This document shows positions 1 to 6,658 of a stretch of 7,184 nucleotides of DNA, in pieces (position 1 is the first letter of the stretch; each line of letters starts with the position of its first letter). Made by a program: the position numbers and the translations under genes. The stretch is from Acidobacteriaceae bacterium. GTDB taxonomy: Bacteria; Acidobacteriota; Terriglobia; Terriglobales; SbA1. A model generated the notes under the pieces. It worked only from the letters and a program-made list of their open reading frames with translations. It had not been told where the DNA came from and ran no database searches. Where the stretch lies: NCBI GenBank assembly GCA_003136335.1, contig PLEA01000282.1, positions 1 to 7,184 of the forward strand. Reading direction: 5' to 3'.

Positions 1-11
1 AATGGTTTGAA

Positions 12-36
12 TGGCACCGGGACCAGGCCGGTGCCA
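12..36. repeat. Perfect 9-bp inverted repeat (hairpin)
   Basis: TGGCACCGG at 12-20 is perfectly complementary to CCGGTGCCA at 28-36, with a 7-base loop GACCAGG. The stem is GC-rich and would be stable as RNA or DNA. No run of T follows on either strand, so it is not a textbook rho-independent terminator. It may end a transcript from the left, or be an extragenic palindrome. Confidence 0.6.
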
Positions 37-170
37 GTGCTGTTTCAAGGTTCTTAGGTTTCTTGTTGAATAGCTGGCATTGCCGGAAGTCCCGTGTTTT
101 CAAGATGCTTGCCTCCTCGGAGCGCCGTTTTCAGCGAGAAGTTGAGGTGACGAACTGCTTCGTCCTTTCC

Positions 171-199
171 GTTATAACCTGCAGGAATGACGTCATTCC
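171..199. promoter_or_regulatory. Cluster of three abutting palindromes
   Basis: Three perfect palindromes lie end to end: GTTATAAC (171-178), CCTGCAGG (178-185) and GGAATGACGTCATTCC (184-199). The last is a 16-bp perfect palindrome, the size of a dimeric repressor or activator site. A weak promoter-like pair follows: TTGGAC at 209-214 and TCAAAT at 232-237, separated by 17 bases. The cluster would therefore lie just upstream of a promoter for the helix-turn-helix gene at 335. A binding role is inferred; only the symmetry is seen. Confidence 0.4.
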
Positions 200-334
200 G
201 AAAAGTTATTGGACACAGCGGAAGAAATGAATCAAATTGCTTAACATTGCCGATCCCGCATCGACTCGACCAGCCGAGGACGGCAGTTGCAGCTCGGTAC
301 TTTGAGCGTTGCACATTGCAGTTGAGGTAATGCC

Positions 335-625
335 GTGTCCGATCTCGTTCGAAAACCAGTAGAGTCATCTCGCGCCTTCGATACGATTCCCGCTGCAGAG
401 ACTCGCGGATTCTGTGATCTTGCCAACGAGAAACACTACTCCGTTGCCGAACTAGCAAAACTTTGGAAACTCAGCGAACGAACAATTCGGCGGATGTTCG
501 AAAACGAGCCGGGTGTTCTCTGCTGGGGAAGCTCCGAGCGACGCTTCAAAAGGGGATATAAGACCTTGCGCTTTCCGGAGACAGTCATGCGGCGGGTGCA
601 TCGGCAGTTGCGCATTGCAAGCTGA
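335..625 (+). CDS. Small helix-turn-helix DNA-binding protein (excisionase/MerR-like)
   Basis: A 96-residue basic protein. Residues 35-61 (YSVAELAKLW then LSERTIRRMF) form a clear helix-turn-helix of the AlpA/excisionase or MerR-like type. A basic wing follows (RRFKRGYKTLRF, 69-80), then a last Arg-rich helix. The start is GTG, with GAGG at 324-327 about seven bases upstream. It converges on the recombinase gene, with 28 bases between stop codons. Small proteins of this type accompany recombinases in integrated elements, where they may act as directionality factors or regulators. I infer such a role but cannot tell excisionase from repressor. The N-terminal 30 residues look unstructured. Confidence 0.75.
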   Translation: MSDLVRKPVESSRAFDTIPAAETRGFCDLANEKHYSVAELAKLWKLSERTIRRMFENEPGVLCWGSSERRFKRGYKTLRFPETVMRRVHRQLRIAS

Positions 626-653
626 GAATCTCCCAGGATGGAGTTCGCGAGGT

Positions 654-1895
654 TCAATGGACTTGGACCGGAACAGGTTTCGATCCCGAGGGCGTCGTAC
701 CCTTTAAGTCCGCACCTTCCACGACTGAACCTTCCCAGGCCATACGGGCATACATTTCAAGCTGCTGTTGACGCTCTTTCACAAACGGCGCGTAATGCTT
801 TTCCGTTACTTTGACGCTGCTGTGGCCGAGCAGCAGGGACACCCGGTCGATCGGTACGCCTTTGTTCAGCAGTTCAACCGCAAAAGTGTCGCGGAACATG
901 TGAGCGTGGCAACGCTTTGGAGTTTCGTCGGGTTTGCGAATGTTGGCGATTTCGAAGAGCCGAGTGAGGGATCGGCGCCATCCCTTGCAGGCGGTCTGCG
1001 CATCTCCATTGCCCGACCAGAAAAAATAGCGCGGATTGCCGCTGGGCAATGCTCGCAGAACCTCGGCAATATCCGGGGGGATTGGAACATAAACGGGAAC
1101 GCCAGTCTTGGCACGATAGAGGAAGATTTTCCCGTCATCGCTCAGCCGATCCCGTTCTAAAGTGACCGCATCTTGAATTGCAAGTCCGGACCAGCGCAGT
1201 AGCAACACTAAGGCCCGAAGCCGATCCGCGCGGAACTGAAAATCACGGCCGCCGCGCCAGTCGCCATAGGCGTATGTCGCATCAACAATCCGCTTAAATT
1301 CAGGCTTCGGGAACCAGCCGGTCGGAAGCGAATGAACCGTCGAGCGCTTTACCTTCGTCGCAGCATTGTCATTTAACCAGCCGTTTTGAATGCAGAACGC
1401 AAAGAAGCCTGCAAGCCGCGAGAGTTTGCGGTTCGCGGTTAGACCGCTATTCTCCCAAGTCGCCCGAAAGTTGACCAACTCCGGCGGGGTAAGGTCGCGT
1501 AGACGGCTCAGGCCGCGGTGCTTCGCCCAGGAAAGAAACTGGTTCTGAAATAAAGTTTTCGACTGCTTTGTTGTTTCTTTAGAAAGGTTGCGGCCCTTCT
1601 CATCTGCCAAAAATATCTCGACCGCAGTCGAGATGGTGGTGGGAATCGGCTGACGCTGTTTTGAGGGATCTGCCGCCTCTTCGATCAGGCGTGCTTTGCG
1701 TTCGGCCTGTTCCCAACTGCGGGTCTGTGCTGATTGCCGCGCGCGCTCGCCATCAACATATCCGTCAATCCATTTCGGACAGCGGCACCGGCGATATTTG
1801 GGATCGTCTTTGTGATTGCACTCTGGAGTGTGGCGAGCATAGACAAAAAGCATGGGCCGAGTCCCGTACCTTCGTGCTTCAACAACGGGCACCAT
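654..1895 (-). CDS. Tyrosine recombinase/integrase with altered first catalytic Arg
   Basis: Integrates and excises the element by tyrosine recombination. Numbering is from a TTG at 1925. A putative metal-binding N-terminus has C36, H38, C47 and C49. A core-binding domain spans about 95-195 and the catalytic domain about 205-390. Visible catalytic residues are K273, H342 and R345 (HMFRDTFA), H368 (LLGHSS) and the nucleophile Y378 (KHYAPF). The first catalytic Arg, expected in the SGLR motif, is Ala249 (WSGLAIQDA). The start is uncertain: TTG at 1925, ATG at 1895 (used here) or ATG at 1853, none with a good ribosome site. The 1853 start still keeps the Cys/His cluster. The gene begins just downstream of the tRNA-Ala 3' end and reads away from it, as expected for an element inserted in that tRNA. 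The length is normal for the family. Confidence 0.9.
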   Translation of the reverse strand: MVPVVEARRYGTRPMLFVYARHTPECNHKDDPKYRRCRCPKWIDGYVDGERARQSAQTRSWEQAERKARLIEEAADPSKQRQPIPTTISTAVEIFLADEKGRNLSKETTKQSKTLFQNQFLSWAKHRGLSRLRDLTPPELVNFRATWENSGLTANRKLSRLAGFFAFCIQNGWLNDNAATKVKRSTVHSLPTGWFPKPEFKRIVDATYAYGDWRGGRDFQFRADRLRALVLLLRWSGLAIQDAVTLERDRLSDDGKIFLYRAKTGVPVYVPIPPDIAEVLRALPSGNPRYFFWSGNGDAQTACKGWRRSLTRLFEIANIRKPDETPKRCHAHMFRDTFAVELLNKGVPIDRVSLLLGHSSVKVTEKHYAPFVKERQQQLEMYARMAWEGSVVEGADLKGTTPSGSKPVPVQVH

Positions 1896-1928
1896 TGTAC
1901 CGTGATGGGTACAATTTGGGTACAATTT
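1894..1928. repeat. GGTACAAT repeat cluster at the recombinase start
   Basis: GGGTACAATTT occurs twice in tandem (1907-1917 and 1918-1928). An inverted copy lies to the left: ATTGTACC at 1894-1901 pairs with GGTACAAT at 1908-1915 across a 6-base spacer. There are thus three copies of one 8-mer in 35 bases, two direct and one inverted. They sit at the 5' end of the recombinase gene and 44 bases from the tRNA. This is where a recombinase operator or arm-type binding sites would lie. The function is inferred. Confidence 0.55.
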
Positions 1929-1971
1929 TATTTGTGCTCGCTAAAAGTATTGATTTTACTGGGTTTTTATA

Positions 1972-2010
1972 TGGTGGAGCTAGTCGGGATCGAACCGACG
2001 ACCTCATCGT
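1972..2010. other. Candidate attachment site at the tRNA-Ala 3' end
   Basis: Elements that use tRNA genes usually recombine in the T arm or anticodon arm through the 3' end, leaving a direct repeat at the other junction. The recombinase starts within about 50-120 bases of this end, depending on start codon, which makes it the likely junction. I found no second copy of this stretch between 1 and 1900, so the other junction must lie left of the window. The exact crossover is inferred. Confidence 0.45.
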
Positions 2011-2047
2011 TGCGAACGATGCGCTCTCCCAGCTGAGCTATAGCCCC
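1972..2047 (-). tRNA. tRNA-Ala (anticodon CGC)
   Basis: A complete 76-base cloverleaf. The acceptor stem GGGGCTA pairs with TAGCTCC and includes the G3-U70 wobble that marks alanine tRNAs. The D stem is GCTC/GAGC. The anticodon stem is CATCG/CGATG around loop TTCGCAA, giving anticodon CGC (plus-strand 2012-2014), which reads GCG codons. The T stem is GTCGG/CCGAC around TTCGATC. Discriminator A73 is followed by an encoded CCA. The recombinase gene lies just past the 3' end, so the tRNA is the likely integration target and appears to remain intact. Confidence 0.97.
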
Positions 2048-2092
2048 ATGTGCGGTTGGGTTGTCGACTTTTGAATTATCGGCTGCCGAACT

Positions 2093-2122
2093 ATTTTATC
2101 AGCGTTCCAGAATCGGCACCAA
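2093..2122 (-). promoter_or_regulatory. Possible promoter of tRNA-Ala
   Basis: On the minus strand TTGGTG (2117-2122) and TAAAAT (2093-2098) are separated by 18 bases. They resemble a sigma-70 promoter and would start RNA about 40 bases upstream of the tRNA. An alternative -10, GATAAT at 2075-2080, lacks a good partner. The call rests on consensus resemblance only. Confidence 0.3.
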
Positions 2123-2262
2123 CCGCGTGAGCATCGAGGGCGGGCCTTACGACTGGCGCCTTGCGCACGACGAAGTCCAAAATCCTCTTGACGAATCCCC
2201 CTCGTTTACGTCTAACTAACACTTGGCAGCAACGGTAACCGCCTGCCGCAGGAACTAATCTG

Positions 2263-2967
2263 ATGTTTGCGCAACTGAATCCTGTGACCGCGCGCCGGCA
2301 GCGCTGGCTCGGGATGGGTTCGCTTGCCTTCCATGGTCTGTTGCTGGCGTGGCTGCTGTACGCGCCCGAGCCTCAGTTGCTTACCGCGGTTTCGGTGGCG
2401 ATCGGACAGAATGGCAAGTCCGTTACGCGCCTCTACTGGCCCAGCAAATCTGCCGACGATAGCAGCCAGAGTTCCTCCGACAAGGCGACCGAGCGTTACC
2501 GTCACCAGCGGATGAGCCATGATAAGTTGACGTGGAAGGCGCCTGCCCCAGCGGCGAACCTTGCGCCGCCGCAGAATCCGCTGGCCCGTACGAACGCTGA
2601 GGACGATTCCGAAACTCAGACGCTTTCGGCCTTAGGTCATGGCGCACAAGCGGGCCTTCCTTACGGCACGCTGAATAGCGGCCCTTTCTCTGGCAACGAG
2701 GTTCGGCCGGCCTTGCCAGTCACTACTTCTGATCCGGTGGCTTATCCGTGGGAATTGCCCGACTTCGAAGGCAACGTGGTGGTGGAAATCGTGATCGATA
2801 TTCAAGGCAACATTGTCGCCAAGAAAGTTCTCCAGAGCCTCGGATCCAAACTCGATGAAAAAGTTCTGCTCGCGCTCGATAACTGGCACTTCCAACCGGC
2901 CACCCGCAACGGCGCACCCATCGCTTCAAAGCAGGACGCCATTTTCCACTTCCGCGCCAGAGGTTAG
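2263..2967 (+). CDS. TonB-family energy transducer
   Basis: A 234-residue protein with TonB architecture. A short basic cytoplasmic N-terminus is followed by one membrane segment at about 18-34. A Ser/Pro/Ala-rich periplasmic linker spans about 55-160, and a TonB C-terminal domain spans about 165-232 (GNVVVEIVIDIQGNIV ... NWHFQPATRNGAPI). In the membrane segment S20 and H24 keep the four-residue spacing of Ser16 and His20 in E. coli TonB, which couple it to ExbB/ExbD. It would pass proton-motive energy to outer-membrane receptors. No exbB, exbD or receptor is in the window, so the partner is unknown. The ATG is preceded by AGGA at 2250-2253. Gene ribA follows 60 bases later on the same strand, but no functional link is evident. 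Confidence 0.8.
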   Translation: MFAQLNPVTARRQRWLGMGSLAFHGLLLAWLLYAPEPQLLTAVSVAIGQNGKSVTRLYWPSKSADDSSQSSSDKATERYRHQRMSHDKLTWKAPAPAANLAPPQNPLARTNAEDDSETQTLSALGHGAQAGLPYGTLNSGPFSGNEVRPALPVTTSDPVAYPWELPDFEGNVVVEIVIDIQGNIVAKKVLQSLGSKLDEKVLLALDNWHFQPATRNGAPIASKQDAIFHFRARG

Positions 2968-3027
2968 ACTCCGCGATTCGCAGCGTAGGAAACCCTCTCG
3001 CAGCATGTCAGCCGCTATAATGAAAAG

Positions 3028-3654
3028 GTGAGCGAGAACGAAATACAGCAGATCGCCTCGGCCGATTTCCCCACCCGTTGGGGCAAATTCCGCATTCACG
3101 GCTTTCGCGGGCGCGGCAGTTGGGACGGTAACCGTCGCGTAGAAGAAGCTGTCGCGCTAGTAATCGGGGACGTGAAAGCCGCGCCGCCGCTGGTGCGCAT
3201 TCATTCGCAGTGCCTGACCGGCGACATTTTTCATTCTTTGCGCTGCGATTGCCGCCAGCAGCTGGAACTGTCACTCGCAATGATCACCGCAGAAGGCGCG
3301 GGCATTCTGATCTACGAACTGCAGGAAGGGCGCGGCATTGGCCTGATGGCCAAGCTGCAAGCCTACGAACTGCAAGATGCAGGACTCGACACCGTCGAAG
3401 CCAATGAACGCCTGGGCTTCAAGAACGACTACCGCGACTTCACGCTCCCGGCCCAGATCCTCAAGGCGCTGGGAGTCACGCGCGTGCGTCTGCTGTCGAA
3501 CAATCCCGAGAAGGTCGAGGCACTGGAACGCGCCGGAGTCCAAGTAGTGGAGCGCGTCCCCTGCGAAGTCACTCCCAGTCCCCACGCCGAGGAATATCTC
3601 AAGACCAAGAAAGAAAAGCTCGGGCATCTTTTCAAGCAAACGAAAAGCAGCTAA
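3028..3654 (+). CDS. ribA: GTP cyclohydrolase II
   Basis: Catalyses the first committed step of riboflavin synthesis, converting GTP to 2,5-diamino-6-ribosylamino-4(3H)-pyrimidinone 5'-phosphate, formate and pyrophosphate. Zinc ligands C62, C73 and C75 lie in HSQCLTGDIFHSLRCDC. The GTP/phosphate motif QEGRGIGL is at 99-106. Y113, D134 and R136 match the spacing of E. coli RibA Tyr105, Asp126 and Arg128. At 208 residues it is the stand-alone enzyme, with no fused RibB domain. It is slightly longer than E. coli RibA because of an insertion near 29-40 (RGSWDGNRRVEE). An Arg follows the CDC motif where E. coli has Gly. The start is GTG; a nearby ATG at 3020 is out of frame and meets a stop at once. 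It converges on the membrane protein gene with 20 bases between stop codons. Confidence 0.95.
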   Translation: MSENEIQQIASADFPTRWGKFRIHGFRGRGSWDGNRRVEEAVALVIGDVKAAPPLVRIHSQCLTGDIFHSLRCDCRQQLELSLAMITAEGAGILIYELQEGRGIGLMAKLQAYELQDAGLDTVEANERLGFKNDYRDFTLPAQILKALGVTRVRLLSNNPEKVEALERAGVQVVERVPCEVTPSPHAEEYLKTKKEKLGHLFKQTKSS

Positions 3655-3674
3655 GGTCGGTTTGTCAGTCCTGC

Positions 3675-4994
3675 CTAACCTTCCGCCGCGCGCGAAACTC
3701 CACCCTCATCAGTCTGCCCTCGCAGAATCCGAACAATAAAGAACGATAACAAGGCCAGCAGCACGAACGGCAAGGGCGCCGCCATGCGCGCCGGAAAAAC
3801 CACAACTGCCGGATTGCCCGCCCAGAGTGGCGAAAACACTGAGGCGACGGCAACTCCGCAGGCCGTGAACCATTGCCAGCACAGTGCGACCACAGCCGCG
3901 AGCGCCAGCACGCGCACCGGGCGGCTGGCGTTCAGGATTTCGCCCCGGCGAAAACCTAGCCAGAGAATCGCCGGGAGCAAGACCACCTGGTCGTAAACAG
4001 CCCCGCCGGTCGGCGCCAGGATGACGGTGACCGCGAGGACAAAACTCACCGCTAAAGAAAAGCTGGCAGACCCGGCCGGCTCCCGGCGCGCACGCCAGCA
4101 GATCGCCGCGGTGAGCATCAGCATGGCGAGACCAACTGCAATTCCCAGGAATCTGCCGAGCACCAATTGTGTGAGAGGCGGCAACGTATAACGTGAATAG
4201 CCCGCCATCGAGCGCCACCAGCCCACAAACCATCCGGGCAGGACGAGTTGGCTCACCAGAACCAGCAGCCCCATCGAAAGCATAAAGCTGAGAGCAAACG
4301 CCTTCCGACGCTTCCAGTCGCTGACCGCCCACAGCAGCAGCCACAGAGCGATCAGCCACACCAATTGCGGTTTCACGGACGCACAAGCGACTAGCATTCC
4401 GGCAAGCCAGAGCCGCCCACGAGCTAGCAATGCCACCGTCATCGCCAGCCCAGCCCCCACCAACAGACCTGCCTGCTCCGCATACAACCCTTCCAACACC
4501 GGATAACTCACCAGAAGCAGAATGATGGCGACGGCCCGAGTCGTCGGCGAAATCTGTAAATGAAAAGCGCGAAGCCAGAGTACCAGGCTGGCCGCCGTCA
4601 GCAGGGGAAGCAGAATCCCCAGCACGACTCGAACTGCGTCAAATCCAACAGGCAGCAACGGTGCAGCTAACAGATCAACATAGAGCGGATAAGCAAATGC
4701 GCGAAAATCTGTGGACGGATCGGCCGGGCGGTGCGGGTCCATGGGTCGGCCGAAAAGGCCAGTCTGAATCTCCCGCGTCATCTCCTGCGTGTAGGGATTT
4801 CTGCCGTGAAAAAGCAGTTCGCGGCCGGTGAGCCAGATGGGATAGAAGTCCCCGCCGTAGTCATAAGCTCCAACCATTTCGTTGGCCGCATCGCGCAGTC
4901 GCGCCCGAGGCAGAAGCAAGTCGAAGTAGTAGTAGCTGGTCCCGAGCGCGATAAGGAGAGTCAAAATCAGCGTGGGATTTCTTCGCAGGCGCAT
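3675..4994 (-). CDS. GT87/DUF2029 family integral membrane protein
   Basis: A polytopic membrane protein of 439 residues from the ATG at 4994; a TTG two codons upstream is less likely. The first membrane segment is at about 8-26. A loop follows with GGDFYPIW (47-54) and GRNPYT (64-69), the acidic-loop pattern of DUF2029 (glycosyltransferase family 87). About nine more hydrophobic segments follow. Other family-like residues are SVKPQ near 206-210 and YDQ near 334-336. The family uses polyprenyl-phosphate sugars to add mannose or arabinose outside the cytoplasmic membrane; the best-known members are actinobacterial. The substrate here is unknown. It converges on ribA. The TetR gene is upstream on the same strand but 195 bases away, so an operon is doubtful. 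No good ribosome site precedes the start. Confidence 0.8.
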   Translation of the reverse strand: MRLRRNPTLILTLLIALGTSYYYFDLLLPRARLRDAANEMVGAYDYGGDFYPIWLTGRELLFHGRNPYTQEMTREIQTGLFGRPMDPHRPADPSTDFRAFAYPLYVDLLAAPLLPVGFDAVRVVLGILLPLLTAASLVLWLRAFHLQISPTTRAVAIILLLVSYPVLEGLYAEQAGLLVGAGLAMTVALLARGRLWLAGMLVACASVKPQLVWLIALWLLLWAVSDWKRRKAFALSFMLSMGLLVLVSQLVLPGWFVGWWRSMAGYSRYTLPPLTQLVLGRFLGIAVGLAMLMLTAAICWRARREPAGSASFSLAVSFVLAVTVILAPTGGAVYDQVVLLPAILWLGFRRGEILNASRPVRVLALAAVVALCWQWFTACGVAVASVFSPLWAGNPAVVVFPARMAAPLPFVLLALLSFFIVRILRGQTDEGGVSRAAEG

Positions 4995-5169
4995 GCACAA
5001 GCCGAATCGGTGGAGCCCTGAACGCGATGAGCAGGGGTCAACTCCGCTACAGATCGTCTATGAAAAGTGAGCCCGCTCGCGTTTCAGTTTACTATTTCGT
5101 GTGATCGATAGTTACCTGGACCCCATCAAAATCGCTCGCGGCACGCACAGGATGCCGCGGGAGGCAGCA

Positions 5170-5229
5170 ATGCCATACGAGTGACCAGGTCACGAGTAGC
5201 GCACTGCCAATCCGCTCCATGCCATACGA
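5170..5229. repeat. 11-bp direct repeat and a 13-bp palindrome at the tetR 3' end
   Basis: ATGCCATACGA occurs at 5170-5180 and again at 5219-5229; the second copy encodes the HRMA stretch near the TetR C-terminus. Between them GTGACCAGGTCAC (5181-5193) is a palindrome with 6-bp arms around a central A. It overlaps the tetR stop codon at 5190-5192. No T run follows, so a terminator is not supported. The direct repeat may mark a small local duplication. Confidence 0.4.
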
Positions 5230-5792
5230 TGAAACAGCTGGTCCATTTCCTTTGGATCCGCTTTCATCTCTTTGTCGATCCACCAGTCCAGCAACGAGAA
5301 AAAACTCCCCGCCAGAGCGGGGGCCTGGGCAGATCGACGCAACGGCTCGATGTCCACGCCTCCCGTCTGTAGTCTCTCCTCAATGGAACGCGCAAAGAAT
5401 CCGCGCCCTAGCGCCTGCACATCATTCATCTTCCCTGAGTTCACCACCGCAGAGTAAAACTCACGTACCTGACGAATGTGCGTGAATAACTCTTTCACCG
5501 GCAACAGGCGATTCGGGCTCGCACCATCCCGTTTCAGCGCGGTTGAAACATTCTCGAAAAAGTCGTCCACGTCGCCGATGAACAAGTCTTGTTTGTCGCG
5601 ATAGTGTACGTAGAATGTCGAACGCCCCACTCCCGCGCGGTCCAGCACATCCTGCACGTTGATTTCGTCGAAATTCTTCTCATGCATGAGCGCAACGAGG
5701 GCATCGCCCAGCGTGTCGCGCGTTCGCAAAATACGACGGTCCGTTTTCCGATGAGAGTTTGGACCCTTATTCTTTGTTTTCTTGGCCTTCAC
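5190..5792 (-). CDS. TetR/AcrR-family transcriptional regulator
   Basis: A 200-residue repressor-type regulator. A basic N-terminal tail (KAKKTKNKG) precedes the TetR_N domain at about 20-72. The helix-turn-helix lies at about 45-64 (VQDVLDRAGV then RSTFYVHY), followed by the family's usual RDKQDLF. The C-terminal ligand and dimer domain (about 80-195) has no recognisable ligand signature. The start is GTG, with AGGA about ten bases upstream and AGGG very close. It is divergent from the membrane protein gene across about 100 bases, the usual arrangement for a TetR regulator and its target. An inverted repeat at 5890-5908 is a candidate operator. The inducer is unknown. Confidence 0.92.
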   Translation of the reverse strand: MKAKKTKNKGPNSHRKTDRRILRTRDTLGDALVALMHEKNFDEINVQDVLDRAGVGRSTFYVHYRDKQDLFIGDVDDFFENVSTALKRDGASPNRLLPVKELFTHIRQVREFYSAVVNSGKMNDVQALGRGFFARSIEERLQTGGVDIEPLRRSAQAPALAGSFFSLLDWWIDKEMKADPKEMDQLFHRMAWSGLAVRYS

Positions 5793-5889
5793 AATCCCTG
5801 ATTCCTGAACATATCCGGGGCGTTTGTTCCGTATCGTGGTACTTCAGCAAATAACACTTTCACACGCAAGCGATTTATGTCTAGAGTGT

Positions 5890-5908
5890 CGATCATGACA
5901 GATGATCG
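5890..5908. promoter_or_regulatory. Candidate TetR operator over the membrane protein start
   Basis: CGATCAT (5890-5896) and ATGATCG (5902-5908) are perfect inverted 7-bp arms around a 5-base centre. The span of 19 bases is typical of TetR-family operators. The repeat includes the likely start codon at 5895, so a bound dimer would block transcription of the membrane protein gene. Binding by the divergent TetR is inferred. Confidence 0.45.
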
Positions 5909-6658
5909 TAAAGCTGGAATTGCTCTCATTGCCGGTTCGCTGGGCGGCATTTCACCATGGCGGTCCACCCTTCAGGAATGGCCTCGCAGACTGCGGACCA
6001 AGTCGCGCATCTGTCGGTCATCTCCGGTGCCGCGCACTCGCTCGCTATGGTGAGCGTCCTCTTGCTGTTCCTGGCCGCTTGCGGCCTGACACGGTGCATT
6101 GCCGCCCCCGACCGGATCTCCTTCGCCGCCATCGTCACCTACGGCTTCGCTAGCGTTGCCATCATGATCGCCGCGGCGATCAGCGGATTCACCGTCCCGG
6201 ATCTCATGAAGCACATGGTCCGCGATGTTGCTGACGCTGCGCACCAATGGCAAATTGTGATCGACGGCATCTTTCAGATCAATCAAGCTTTCGCGCGCAT
6301 TTATTCCGTGGCCGCCTCGATCGCAATTATTCTTTGGTCCGTCTCCGCGCTGCGGAACGGAGGACTCGGCCATGGTGTCGCCATCTACGGCTGCGTCGTT
6401 GCCCCACTCACCATTCTTGGCATCGGCATCGGTCACTTGCGGGTCGATGTCCATGGCATGACAGTTGTTATGCTCGGCCAAGTTATCTGGTTCATCCTCG
6501 TTGGATATCAGTTGTGCTCTCGCCCGCCAAGCCCTGTATCGCCGCCATCGAAAGCCCGGCTCAGATCGATCCTAGTCGGCGGCCCAGGCCGAGCGTCGCC
6601 GCTTTCCTTCGCAGTCGTCGCCGCGAGTCAAACTCACCGGCATCAAGAAGACGCTTGA
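5895..6658 (+). CDS. Multi-pass membrane protein, frameshifted near its 5' end
   Basis: I do not know a function. From ATG 5957 the open frame gives 233 residues with hydrophobic segments at about 26-45, 56-78, 116-132, 142-160 and 168-185. Upstream in another frame, ATG 5895 gives MTDDRKAGIALIAGSLGGI, a natural N-terminus and first membrane segment. That frame stops at 6051. Adding one base near 5949-5953 would join the two into one protein (SLGGI then TMAVHPSG), giving about 253 residues with six membrane segments. So either a one-base deletion or a sequencing error broke the gene, or ATG 5957 is used and the first segment is lost. A weak GAG-containing ribosome site precedes 5895. The last 45 residues after LVGYQLCSRP are polar and low in complexity; part of them overlaps the opposite gene's 3' end. 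It is divergent from tetR and probably controlled by it. Confidence 0.7.

Larger units (their letters stand above)
1..334. other. Left end region of the element, no supported gene
   Basis: I see no convincing gene here. A minus-strand open frame covers 54-458, but half of it lies antisense to the helix-turn-helix gene, and the rest resembles no family I know. The stretch does contain structure: a 9-bp hairpin at 12-36 and three abutting palindromes at 171-199, listed separately. It is probably the upstream control region of the helix-turn-helix gene plus intergenic DNA of the integrated element. Confidence 0.5.

Noticed and set aside
54..458. 134-residue minus-strand open frame at the left end
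   Set aside because: It overlaps the helix-turn-helix gene antisense, has no recognisable domain, and starts inside that gene without a ribosome site.
1734..2036. Plus-strand open frame ending with GIEPTTSSLRTMRSPS
   Set aside because: Its C-terminus is the antisense of tRNA-Ala, a well-known spurious translation in databases; the rest is antisense to the recombinase.
1661..2074. Plus-strand open frame containing SRDRTDDLIVANDALSQL
   Set aside because: The same artefact in another frame: antisense tRNA plus antisense recombinase.
3652..3682. Possible bidirectional terminator between ribA and the GT87 gene
   Set aside because: Only a 5-bp arm pair (AAGGT/ACCTT) with a long loop and no T tract.
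3709..4386. 225-residue minus-strand open frame
   Set aside because: Out-of-frame shadow of the GT87 gene; Gly/Arg/Cys-rich with no membrane pattern or start signal.
5972..6481. 169-residue minus-strand frame rich in Asp, Gly and His
   Set aside because: Antisense shadow of the membrane protein; composition typical of reverse-read GC-rich coding DNA.
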